Of a DNA stretch of 64,000 nt, positions 42,901 to 53,500 are shown in pieces. Source of the DNA: Gyrodactylus bullatarudis (taxonomy: Eukaryota > Platyhelminthes > Monogenea > Gyrodactylidea > Gyrodactylidae); assembly GCA_012064415.1 (NCBI GenBank), contig SSNU01000075.1:400458-464457 (forward strand), read 5' to 3'. The translations under genes were made by a program, and so were the position numbers. The number at the start of each line of letters is the position of its first letter. Position 1 is the stretch's first letter. The notes under the pieces are model-generated. The model made no database searches. It saw nothing but the letters and a program-made list of their open reading frames with translations, and was not told where the DNA came from.

Positions 42901-45900
42901 TTACCTGAATTATACATATTTTCATAGCCTTATAAATATCCTTTTCAATGAAGGGTGAGGAAAGTATTTTTAGTTTCTTTTAGTTCAATTTATCACTCAA
43001 GAGAGTGTTGTGTTCCACTGGCGAAACAAGGGGACATAAAGGGTTAGACAGAGAATTCGCTTAGAGAATTTCACAGAAATTCGTCATTATTTTTATTTGA
43101 ATTTGTTGGTGAGTCGGAACTCATTTTGAGGATTTGAAGATAAGACGAGTAATTAGTGATAAAGCTTTTATTTCGCCGGATCTCATCAGACTCTTACACC
43201 GACTTGATTTATATATTAAATTAATTAACAAAAGTGTATCCTCATATTGGTTGGTTTGAGAATGCAATTGGGGAGGGAGTGGGGTTTGTTGTGAGTAATT
43301 ACGTGTTCGGTCTTCTTTTTATGTAGGGATCAATTGGTAACTGTCCACTTTCTCTTCTCCTCTTTCTGCTTGTTTTGCAGATTGCATTGGATACTGTTTT
43401 TGATGTGCAGAAAACGTAATAGTCTAAGTGGACAACCAACTATGGATAGATACGTTAGGAGGAAACAATGATCCTGGAGACAACTAACCAATCCCTCCTT
43501 CCCCTTTATTGTGCTCAAATCCGATTAAACCAATCAGAGGATTTTATTAAACATTTTATCAGGTTTAAAATTTTATATAAACCCAATTGCCATGAAGATT
43601 TTTCTCTGGATTCACAGAAAAAATAATTTTGATATTCCAAAAAATATTCAATCTGATCAAAACTAGGCCGTTTTTCGATGTTCGAAAATGTACCAAATTT
43701 CCACTTTTTCAACTTCAGAATCCAAAATTTTTATCGATTTCAATGATTTGAGGCAATTGAGTGATGATATTTGGGATCAAAATTGAACGGAGAATCCGAA
43801 TTCAAATGTAGAAGTTCACTGAAATTCAAATTTTTCGATTATCTCGAAGGCAAATTATCCAAAATCTGGAAGTTTAATTTTTTCTCGGAAACAGTAAGAT
43901 CTTCTCTATCTCTATGGCCAAATTTGAATTATTCATTCAATTATGATCCCAAAAATCATCACCTAACTGCTTCGAATCATCGAAATCGATAAAAATTCCG
44001 GGTTCAAAAGTTGAAAAGATAGAAATTCGATACATTTTTGAAATTAGAAAAACGGCTTAATTTTGGTCAGATTGATCACGAGGAGAAATGATGCATAACA
44101 TCAATAGCCGAATGGGAAATTCTTTGTCTAGTGTCGATCCTAAATTAAGAGCATTTCAATCTCTGAAATTGATAAGAAAAATTGTCAATGCTCTTGTTCG
44201 GGAACGACGCAAAATTTTATTTACAGGCGAATTACACATGAGTAAATGAAAATCAAGTAGGTTCTTAATTACTATTCATTTCCTATTATGGAAAAATTAA
44301 ACATGAAAAAGGGCCAAATTCTTGTCAGATTGAATGACATTTTCTGCTTGATTTGTGATACTTACTTGATAATTTATTATTTTTCTATTCTCAATCACAT
44401 AGCTGATAATATACTTTGAATTCAATCTGGAATGGTCCAAATTCTCGAGGATTAACTCAATCATCATCTTCTTTGATATAAATGTGCCAGGCTTCAGAAA
44501 TTCCCTTGTAATGATATTACTCAGGTGACCATGGGCCTCTTCAAAATTATTAAATAGTAGAGACATTAAACACTTGATTGCTGTGATATTAGAGTAGTCC
44601 TGTTTATCATAACTTGAATAGAATTTCATTAATAACATGAGTAGCCTTAAATTGTCTCGTCTCTCTGTGATTAGATCGTATTCGAATATTATCAGCTGGA
44701 ATAAATCGAAAATGTTTCCTTCGTTGAATTCTCTAAAAAATATTGACATTTACAAACAAAAGATTTAGATTTCCGAATAAGTGAAAAATGATCAAAAATT
44801 AGTTTTATAATAAAATTTATTAAAACTTAGGTCAATATTAGAATTCTCAGCCATGGTCATCCAAACGTTTCGACGGTGATTGTCTTCACACGCCTTCTTC
44901 AGTGGTACGACAAGTTGGTCAAAAAACAAATTACTATTTATATACTTTCATGATCTCATACCTATCAGTTTTGTCCAATCAGATGAGAGAATAGAATAAT
45001 ACAAGAGGCTGACCTATGATAATAAAGTATAGATAATCAGGACANNNNNNNNNNNNNNNNNNNNNNNNNNNNNNNNNNNNNNNNNNNNNNNNNNNNNNNN
45101 NNNNNNNNNNNNNNNNNNNNNNNNNNNNNNNNNNNNNNNNNNNNNNNNNNNNNNNNNNNNNNNNNNNNNNNNNNNNNNNNNNNNNNNNNNNNNNNNNNNN
45201 NNNNNNNNNNNNNNNNNNNNNNNNNNNNNNNNNNNNNNNNNNNNNNNNNNNNNNNNNNNNNNNNNNNNNNNNNNNNNNNNNNNNNNNNNNNNNNNNNNNN
45301 NNNNNNNNNNNNNNNNNNNNNNNNNNNNNNNNNNNNNNNNNNNNNNNNNNNNNNNNNNNNNNNNNNNNNNNNNNNNNNNNNNNNNNNNNNNNNNNNNNNN
45401 NNNNNNNNNNNNNNNNNNNNNNNNNNNNNNNNNNNNNNNNNNNNNNNNNNNNNNNNNNNNNNNNNNNNNNNNNNNNNNNNNNNNNNNNNNNNNNNNNNNN
45501 NNNNNNNNNNNNNNNNNNNNNNNNNNNNNNNNNNNNNNNNNNNNNNNNNNNNNNNNNNNNNNNNNNNNNNNNNNNNNNNNNNNNNNNNNNNNNNNNNNNN
45601 NNNNNNNNNNNNNNNNNNNNNNNNNNNNNNNNNNNNNNNNNNNNNNNNNNNNNNNNNNNNNNNNNNNNNNNNNNNNNNNNNNNNNNNNNNNNNNNNNNNN
45701 NNNNNNNNNNNNNNNNNNNNNNNNNNNNNNNNNNNNNNNNNNNNNNNNNNNNNNNNNNTTTTTGACAAACTTGTCGTACCACTGAAGAAGGCGTGTGAAG
45801 ACAATCACCGTCGAAACGTTTGGATGACCATGGCTGAGAATTCTAATATTGACCTAAGTTTTAATAAATTTTATTATAAAAATAATTGAGTTTTTTTACC

Positions 45901-46271
45901 CTTTCAGTGCTGAGACCTATTCACAATTTTCATGAAACCCATAATTTTGCTATGAAAATATTAATAATATAATTATTATTATTCGACCAAAAAATACTTT
46001 TTAACATCGATGACATGAAAACGAATCCGTTTTTTAATCAACAACTATTCTCTAATTTAACTGAAAATATATACTAAACATAAGGATTACTCACTGAAAA
46101 TGTCTAGAGTCGTAAAAATTCAAATGATGATACTCCCTAGTGGATAAATCAGCGGAATCCATATCTTTCAAAAGGTCCATAGTATACGAAGCTCCCTGTG
46201 TTAGTCCAACATTGAGAAGAGCCTCATTCCTCAAGACTTCATAGTACTCAAAGTTATTATTTTTCACATGG
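39241..46271 (-). CDS. Gene 2: helix-rich protein of unknown family, three 3' exons (partial)
   Basis: Exons 46271-46095, 44732-44366 and 39918-39241 join in one frame (phases 2 then 0) to give about 405 codons ending in TGA. The protein is rich in leucine, isoleucine and short helical segments (LFQLIIFEYDLITERRDNLR, MVEMLKVLRNISMSEYLEV), in the manner of HEAT/ARM-type helical repeats. I recognise no family. The 5' end is missing because exon 46271 begins inside a codon. It has no signal peptide or membrane segment in the visible part. Its introns hold two hAT-type MITEs, foldbacks and the assembly gap. A piggyBac-like element lies in the presumed 3' untranslated region. Confidence 0.6.
39919..40209. 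other. Gene 2 intron, nothing recognised
   Basis: AT-rich intron sequence next to the last acceptor. Confidence 0.4.
40210..40800. mobile_element. hAT-type MITE with 8-bp target duplication, copy 1
   Basis: CTAATGAG occurs at 40210-40217 and 40793-40800 and fits the hAT target pattern nTnnnnAn. The element 40218-40792 starts TAGGGCCACAAAAAG and ends with the imperfect inverse TTTTTTGGGGCCTA. It is 575 bp, AT-rich and non-coding, so it depends on a hAT transposase elsewhere. Confidence 0.75.
40890..41035. repeat. Shuffled copy of the 11951-12260 repeat
   Basis: Positions 40893-40953 are the inverse of about 11956-12016, while 40958-41025 matches about 12165-12230 in direct orientation. Confidence 0.5.
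41036..42442. other. Gene 2 intron with repeat fragments
   Basis: Positions 41640-41800 match, inverted, 49540-49750 ('ttctgtcctttctgg' and the 'gtaaaattcattga' block). The minus-strand frame 41852-42058 (including NPRGLNLHNIYCQGSRLIEL) looks coding-like, but I could not fit it into gene 2 by phase. It may be an unplaced exon or an old transposon piece. Confidence 0.35.
42443..42899. mobile_element. hAT-type MITE with 8-bp target duplication, copy 2
   Basis: GTGATAAC (42443-42450) and GTGATAAT (42892-42899) flank a 441-bp element (42451-42891). It starts TAAGGCCTCAAAAATAGTAC and ends with the inverse GTACTTTTTTGAGGCCCTA. The termini share TAGGGCC followed by CAAAAA with the copy at 40218-40792. 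Confidence 0.75.
43143..43500. mobile_element. Family F inverted-repeat element, left arm only
   Basis: 'tttatttcgccggatctcat' followed by 'cagactctta' matches the 45-86 arm of the MITE at the window start. The interior (43310-43450) is less AT-rich, with no coding frame recognised. The right arm is missing or diverged. Confidence 0.4.
43576..44085. mobile_element. Foldback family A, diverged copy
   Basis: It starts AAACCCAATTGCCATGAAG. It contains mirror-image modules: 'gatttgaggcaattgagtga', and later the inverse 'cacctaactgcttcgaatca'. The interior is close to 23760-24060. The right terminus is lost near 44085. Confidence 0.6.
44366..44732 (-). CDS. Gene 2 internal coding exon
   Basis: The acceptor is tattttttag and the donor gtaagt after TATCAA. 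The 367 nt have one leading base, which completes the glutamine codon of the preceding exon, and 122 codons ending in phase 0. The peptide begins EFNEGNIFDLFQLI and ends VIENRKIINYQ, with several leucine-rich helical stretches. Confidence 0.7.
44821..44935 (-). repeat. Hammerhead-bearing repeat, left inverted copy beside the gap
   Basis: Positions 44821-44935 are the inverse of 45759-45880 with near-complete identity, including 'gtcatccaaacgtttcgacg'. The copies flank the run of N, so the missing DNA is the body of one palindromic element or of two copies head to head. Positions 44940-45044 continue with sequence matching 8125-8190. Confidence 0.7.
44861..44905 (-). ncRNA. Hammerhead-like motif, minus strand, beside the gap
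   Basis: On the minus strand CTGAAGA (44902-44896) and GAAA (44871-44868) enclose a strong stem II: GGCG pairs with CGTC and, after a bulged T, GTG with CAC. ACGT forms a loopless stem III, the cleavage triplet is GTT, and stem I is CCA/TGG. The sequence is identical to the plus-strand copy at 45779-45823. Confidence 0.5.
45045..45758. other. Assembly gap (714 N)
   Basis: A run of N bounded by inverted copies of the same repeat. A palindromic or high-copy element is the likely reason for the failed assembly. Confidence 1.
45759..45880 (+). repeat. Hammerhead-bearing repeat, right copy beside the gap
   Basis: This is the inverse partner of 44821-44935, ending in 'gacctaagttttaataaatt'. Confidence 0.7.
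45779..45823 (+). ncRNA. Hammerhead-like motif beside the gap
   Basis: CTGAAGA is at 45782-45788. Stem II has strand GGCG then GTG (45790-45797, with a bulged T) and partner CAC then CGTC (45806-45812). GAAA follows at 45813-45816, then the self-complementary ACGT and the GTT triplet. Stem I is the short CCA (45779-45781) with TGG (45821-45823). CUGANGA tolerates any base at position 7. The long stem II supports the call, while the short stem I weakens it. Confidence 0.5.
45890..46040. repeat. Dispersed repeat shared with 60755-60915
   Basis: Shared blocks include 'gtgctgagacc', 'aattttcat' and 'gaccaaaaaat' in the same order. At 60755-60915 the ends form a small inverted repeat around 'ttcggtgctga' and 'ttcggcaccgaa'. 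Confidence 0.45.
46095..46271 (-). CDS. Gene 2 internal coding exon (first one found)
   Basis: The acceptor, with a pyrimidine tract, ends aaagtttag at 46272. The donor is gtgagt after CATTTTCA. The 177 nt have one leading base, 58 codons and two trailing bases, and encode YYEVLRNEALLNVGLTQGAS and DLSTREYHHLNFYDSRHF. The frame runs on exactly into exon 44732-44366. Upstream exons are not identified; one possibility is a minus-strand ATG near 46918, but its donor is poor. Confidence 0.65.
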
Positions 46272-47222
46272 CTAAACTTTTATAGGGGGAAAGAGGGTTT
46301 TAGTTTTGAATATATTTAGTTACCACATTGTTGGACATGAAATTATGAACGAATTATTATTTTTTGATTTAACTCATGTCTTGAATTAAATGCGTAATTC
46401 CAGTAACGACTTGAGAAATATGCAATAATTATACAAAAATTCAGTAAATCATAATTTTAATTGAGAAAGTATAAGGAGAGCATGGACAAAGTATTTTGGT
46501 ACAAATTTAGTTCTTCTTCACACGAATGTTTTTTTTAATTTATAAATCTACTTTAAAGTAAAATTCTAAACAAATTAATATATTTGATGTAATATTCATG
46601 TTAATACGAATAATTCTTTTGGTAGAAATAACATAATTTTCTTGATTCTGATCTATTACTTCGTATTCAAAATTAATTAATTATAAAAATTCAATGCAAA
46701 CTAAAATAATGCGGAATAATTTGATTGAATTTCGTCAAAATTAATTTGTTAATTTTAAAAATCTTCACAAATTAAAACATATAAAAATGTTTTTTCATTT
46801 GTTTTTATCCGTTAAAGATTTCTTAAAATAATTTGGCGTTAATTTAACGACAAATTAAAATTGTTCTCATAAACCCCAGATGAATACTGCTCAAACTTAT
46901 GGATAATTATTTGCGCCATAATTGTTCATTCACAAAGGATCCTATTTTAACCCAAGCGAATTTAACTCTCAAAGATTCCTTTGGTATGTGTCCTCGTGTA
47001 TTATTTCATGAATATTTATTACAAGTTTATTCATTCCATTTTAATTTTAGCTTACAACTCTATAAACTCTTTAGTTGAATTATTATTATTCGTTTTATTA
47101 GTTCTAGTTTCTAGAAATTTTGTTATGAAAAATATTACTATAAATAGATTAGTCAAAAAAGATAATCTTTTAGAATAAGTTTTGAGATTCTACTTGAATA
47201 AGGTATTTCCAATTAAATATGT
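46272..47222. other. Region between gene 2 and the divergent ETS gene
   Basis: Very AT-rich, about 950 bp. A minus-strand ATG frame near 46918 (MAQIIIHKFEQYSSG) could be a gene 2 start exon. A shared promoter region for the two divergent genes is possible, but no element can be named. Confidence 0.3.
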
Positions 47223-47568
47223 ATGATAATACTCTATGAGGATAGTTTGCATTTTCATGGTTTGTTTCCAGATAATTGCCAGAAAACCAGGCCATATCAA
47301 ACAAAATCGTCATTGCAATTTAATTTAACAAATAATCTTCACCAATTTCAACATCAGAACTCAAACTCCTCCATAGGAACTTTGAGTATTCAGAATTCTA
47401 TAAACAATACATTTTTCATCAATGATCCAATCAATCTTAATAATAATTTAGATCAGCATAATTCTTGGATCGAGGAACCTGATTTATGCCAACAGGAAAT
47501 TTCAATCTTTAATTTTTCAGAGATACTCGGCGACTTGTCTTGTTCAGGACAAAAGATAACTGGTGCCG
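47223..47568 (+). CDS. ETS gene coding exon 1
   Basis: ATG at 47223 follows an in-frame TAA at 47214. The donor is gtaagt at 47569. The peptide starts MIILYEDSLHFHGLFPDNC and is rich in Asn, Gln and Ser. The exon ends in phase 1. An upstream untranslated exon is possible. Confidence 0.65.
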
Positions 47569-50500
47569 GTAAGTTTGGAATTTATTTTACAAGTTGTATT
47601 ACAAGCAACCTAGAGTCTTGTTGATAAAATCAAATTACAAAAAGGTTTTGGTATCTCTCATTAAACAGACATTTTTTCGTCTCAGATCAAGATTTGAGTG
47701 ATACTTCAAGTGAAATCGATAGTGCTTCGTCCAGTAATTTTGGCATACACAGTAACCATGAGTGGGGTCGAAGTAGTGGATATGCTTCTGAGGTGTCCAA
47801 CACCGATGAGGTTGAAGTCAATTTTGTCTCAGATGATCATCAAGATTACTTTGAAAGAAGACGTCAAAGAATTTTGGAACGCGAGCGTCAAAAGCTACGC
47901 GAAAAGTCAAAGATTGACTCAGGCTTGCATTCCAAGCAAACCCCCTTTCAGAGAAGGAATCATCGGTGAGTATTTTGATTTCTATTCACCCTATTTGGTA
48001 GTCCAAAGGTTTATTTATTTTCTTTTCTTTCTCAAAATAATAACAAGTCAACAATGACTAAGTCAATTTGACTTCCCCATTAGAATTTTTATTTATTGAT
48101 GCCTTGAATTAATTGAGCGTCTGGACACAAAAGTTTCTTATGAGAAAAAAAAGTTGATATTTTATAATCGATACTTTGATTGTTTTTCACATCACATGAC
48201 GCTTATTTTTGATCAAAATTATTAATTTTTTCAAATAATTTGTACATCTTTTCAGCTCTCACACAGAAAGACTACTCAATTCAGCTAACTTTATAATGGG
48301 GATATTTCTTCTTCCACTAATACTCATAGAATTTTTTTTCGTAGAAAAAGTCGAAATTGTTGAATTAGGATTTGTGATTTTTGTTCGTTTGTTTAAATCA
48401 TTCACATTAAATCAACTCATACAAGATTACAAAACTTTGTGTCATGTTATCGCGCAACAAGTAAAATTATATATAAAAAGCTACATTCCTTTGTAAGCAT
48501 GTATCTGTTTGGATTACTCTTTCGTAGTAAAATATTGGTTTGTTTTCAAATTTTCAAGTGCATCAAAATATAGAAATTAAAAATTAACAACATCCACGCA
48601 CACAGAAACAAAAACTTTTAAACACACTACAGTATTATTACATGCAAGCAATGAGTTTGTGAATTATGAATGTTTTTTCAAATTTAATGGATTTAATGAT
48701 TTTTATCAGTGTAAATATTTTTTCGTAATTTCTTGAATACGAGTATATTGTGAATATTTTTCGACAACTTCAAATACTCCCGTATTGTATCTATGAAAGT
48801 AGGTTTTCAAAAAAATAGTTTTTTCAAATTAATTTTTTGAAAAAATCAACAATCTTTAAATTAGTATAACACGAGTTTGAAAAAGGATCTTTACGTATTC
48901 TAGGAGATTAATAGTTTTTCTATCGAATGGGTGGGCCTAGATGAACAATTATGAGTTGATAAAATGATGTGTGATAGAAAAATAAACCAGTGGAGCTTTA
49001 AGGGAGTATTTGAAAGCCCAGCTTTTCGGATAGAAAAATAAAGAATAATTTTCTTTTAGGGTTGATAAAAACTTTTTTTTTGCTTTCGAGATATTTGCAG
49101 CAAGCACTCAAATAAAATACATATTGACATAATTCAGCTTAGATTTTTGATATGAATGTGAAATTGTAAGCTAACTGGAATCGATTATTTTTGCGCCAAA
49201 TTTGTAATACGAATTTAAAGAGTACAGTACTGTATTTGTAGATGATTTATCTCATAGCCATAGTTGTTTCTCTTTCCTCTCTCAGAGAAAACAGACCATC
49301 TTTCACAGACGCAACTATAAATCGACCATTGAGCTAATATTTACAATATAACCGGGGGTAGAATCTAAAAGGGAACTGAAAATAATATTCTCAATAAAGT
49401 TCGACAATATTATCGTAAAAATAAAATAATCATTAGTAGGGTAATACAAAATTTTATTTTCCCCGAACAATGTTCCATACCTTGATCAAAAATTGATGTT
49501 TTAACTGAGAAAAACACTTACCAAATGTATGCCTTTCAATGTGTAAAATGTTGCAAAAACTTTTCATAAACCTTGATTCTGTCCTTTCTAGTAGTAAAAT
49601 TCATTGAAAAATTTGTCATTTTCAATCGAGATTTTGTATATCAGAACAAACCCTAAAAACGCATACGGTTTTTTTTGGAAAAATGCACAGTTATCGATTA
49701 TCTTCAAAATTAAGACCAAGATCAAGGCTGGGAAAAGTTGATAATTTCGTCCTACTCTAATCAATAGTTTTTCTTTCTTGCTTAGTTAGTTTGGTTGAGG
49801 CATTCTAGGATAGAATTGTCCTGAATTAATTTGAATTAATAATTTTGATTTGACAGTATTAACATCTAAATTTATCTCCATCTTTTTATCTAACGCTTAT
49901 TAATCAATAAGCAGCATTCAAATTTACATAACTAAAGCATGGAGATGAAGATTCACACGAAAAACTCGATATTTTTCTTTGGATAGACAGGAAAAACTTT
50001 TCAACTGCACAATGAAATGAGGCCATGAGTTTTTGATAGAGAAAATAATTCTACCTGACTAAAATTAACCTATTTTAAGAATTTCGAAAATGCGTCTAAT
50101 TTTTTAAATCGATTTCAAAGATTTAAAGCAATTTGATACTGATATTTTGGATCAAGAATTATATTATCTTGTTCTTCTCTGCCTATGATCTAATTCTCTT
50201 CTTCATAGACCAATTCGTTTCCTTGGATTCGGATTTTGAATTTAGATCAAATTGCTATGAGTTAAAACCACCTGAATAGATGCTACTTTTAAATTTGTCA
50301 AGTATCAAGTCAAAATTACTGATAATTTTAAAACTCAAAAGGCTAAAAATGTAGTGTTTGGAATAAAGTAACATCAAAACTTTCCCAAGAAAATTATTGT
50401 GTCGGTCTATTTCTTTGGGAGTAGATAAAAATCAAAGTTATAGTGAATCTATCAGTTTTTAAACCATAAAAAAAGGTTCGCCCTAAGAAGAAGAAGAGAA

Positions 50501-53500
50501 TTATTAGCTCATCAAAGTTATCTTTTGTAGATAAAGTATTCAAATAGAACATTATTTTAGCCCGGTACATTTGAATCAATTCACGATGAAATTTTAAAAT
50601 TTGAGTGTAAAATTTTTGTCAAGGTGTGAGAGGGATCAAACGTTTTTTAGACAAAGAGAAAACAAAATTTTTCATTGAGATATTAGGAAACAGTTTCGTG
50701 CGAACGTCTACTTTCCATTTTCAGACCAATTTTACTGCTTGAAAGTTAATAAATTGGGTGGATGAGATCAAATTCAAAAAATTTAATACTAATAATCGGA
50801 TTGTTTGTCTATTGGTGGACCTGAAAAATAACGTTTGATTCTATTTACACCTTGAGATGAACACACTCATATTTTGGCGAGAATAATCTCTATCAATTAC
50901 AGTTGATTTATTTTGCTATTATCTGAAAAAAAAGATATAATCTGCAATTTAATCTTGTATTCAAATTATCACATATCAAGTAGGAAGAAAGGATTTATTT
51001 TTTAATCCGAAAATACATGAAAGATTCGATAACACATTTTGGATTAAAATTAAACGAGTTAAAGTTATATCTTATCTCTTTTGATGTTTGTGTGTGTAAT
51101 TTACCAATCGATCATTAATCCAATAATTTATTATTAATGTGAGATATGTCATTGTCATAGGCAATGATTGATCCGATTTCCACGTGTAACCTTTGAGAAA
51201 TATTAGTTCACTGTTCTCATTTTGAGAACCCATTGAGATAATGAAAAAAAATATCAATGCAATTGTAAATTTTGTATCAGATTTCACTTGTTCTTGTGTG
51301 CAGAGAATTCGATATTATCAAAGAAAAAAATTTACAATTCACAACTTATTAGCATAAACCCTTTCAGTAGCATTCGATAAATCAACTTTTTGAAATACCT
51401 ACGGAACTAATGAATAGTGCAGCACCTATACTTACAAAGATTATCGAGAATGATTTTGTTCTAGGTCCTTTGGTAATATATCCCACAGGTTCGTCTTATT
51501 TGATAATGGATTAGCCTATGTATAGTAAGACAGAAATAATCTAATTTCAGGTTGTGGTATACTGACGATTCCAAAAGAGGACGAAACGTGCGTATCTGTC
51601 TACAAAAGAAGCATACTTTGATAATTTCTAAGAGTTTCTTTCGTATTAGCACCAAGAAATGTAATAGAATCGAAAGTTAATAAGATTTTTATCATGTGTG
51701 TAGCTTGTTCTTTCCAAAAATCACCCTATTAATTTAGAAATTAACTATAAAAGCTGATATAAAGCTATTATTATTTTTTGAATTTCAAGGGGCATTCTTG
51801 AAAACACCTAATGGACTCAAAAAAATCCCAAAATACATTATTTTCTTTTGGCTTACGGAGAACAATAAATCGATTAATTTATAAAAATAAATAGTAAATT
51901 CTCATCTTTGTGTCAACAATAATATTCCCCAATAGGCTGGGTGAATTTTTTTTTCTCCGAACAACTCACGAGAGGACTTACTTTTCTTATTCATTCTATC
52001 CATAATTTTAAAGCGTGAAAGTCATTCTCCATTATGTCATTGCCCATTTTTCCCACAAAATCCCACGGACACGATAAAATAATGAAATTCATCATGAAGC
52101 TCCTTTTGATGATAAGATTACGGTTTTTAAAGATAAAACTTAGGAAACTAATTAAATGGCCAAGATATTCCGGACTTTAGTGATTGCGTAGTAAAAATTC
52201 ATTGAAAATTGAGCGGTGATTTGAAAAATTTTGGATTTTTAAAACCGAATGACATAATGGTGAAGTATTTTCGACACATTCTTCAATAAAAAATAAAACT
52301 TAGAATCGATATTTCTATCAGAAAAGTTGGTACTAATATGAGGTTAAATATTTCACCCTAGCCTATTCCCCAATATATATAATGAAAGATTGTGTAAAAT
52401 CGATAAATAGAATAATTTCTCAAGCTTACTTCAAGAATATGAATGGAAAGAAAGCATCCAAATTGTAAAATAATAATAAAATTTATTCCAAAGGACTTGA
52501 TAGATAAACTAAATAGATCAAAGATTAATTGATAACCCACACACCCCCAGATATGTAACTATATTCTACATACGATACACATTTAGTGTTTGGGGTATAT
52601 ATACATTTTAATGTGTATCTCTGACGCATGTAAGAATCATAAAAAATACTTAATCATGGATTTACTGAATAAAAAATTTATCTCAATTAAAAATAAAATC
52701 AATAAAATCATCAATTAAGGCTTTTTGGGAAATTTCCATAATCCTCTATGCTATTGATTTGTATTTTTTCTGGGAGATAAAACATTGTATTCGAGGGATT
52801 TTGAATTATCGGAATTTCATTGATGACCATTTTTCCGAATTTCATTCTCTGATCTGGATTCCTAAAAAATCTTAATCTTGTCCGAATTCTCGAAGAAAAA
52901 TTGAGATTTTTGAGCTAGTTAATGTAAAGATGGGAGTTTTAAAAATTTCTCAGTTGTTTCATCGGGAAATCGAATTTGATCAATATCGAGATCATAAGAT
53001 CCACTTTCAGAATATTTTGAGAAAATCAATTTTTAAGAAAATTATGGCATAATTCAAATCTCGAATACATCTGGCTTTGAGAATCACCCCGATCATAGTG
53101 TGAAAATCGAAATTGAATTTTTTGATCATTTTTCCTACTTGAAAATCAATGATATTTTGATGATTCAAGATCCCTTAAATATGACGAATTTATCTAAATT
53201 TCTATGGTGATAATCAGTTTTCTTGTCTCATTGAGATCCGAAAAATCAACTTTTGATCACTCTTTCACTCTGAAATCAGCAAAAATTTTCAACTTGAATT
53301 TGAAAAGTCAAATTTCAAATTTTCACACAGAACAGCGAATTAAAATTGTCTCAGAATGACTCTAAAAGAATTCCATCGATCTACAGAGAGAGAATATAAA
53401 AGAAATTATCAACATGTCAGATTGAATTAATTTCATTGCATAATCTCCTTTATCACACTAAAGTTCAAATTCATGCAAAAGCAATAAAAAGTGTAAATCG

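Larger units (their letters stand above)
47966..51551. other. ETS intron 2, first part
   Basis: Positions 48797-48940 match 18061-18240. Positions 49250-49430 are a degraded family F element. Positions 49540-49750 match 41640-41800 inverted. Positions 49935-50170 are a family A fragment and 50618-50865 a small foldback. A plus-strand frame entered from an acceptor at about 48255 would be in phase with exon 2, but it encodes only a hydrophobic tail and is not accepted as an exon. Confidence 0.45.

Noticed and set aside
44979..45808. Long open frames across the N run
   Set aside because: They exist only because N codons are not read as stops.
48255..48496. Possible alternative last exon of the ETS gene, in phase with exon 2
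   Set aside because: The acceptor is plausible, but the peptide is an AT-rich, hydrophobic run with no conservation evidence; the six-exon model is complete without it.
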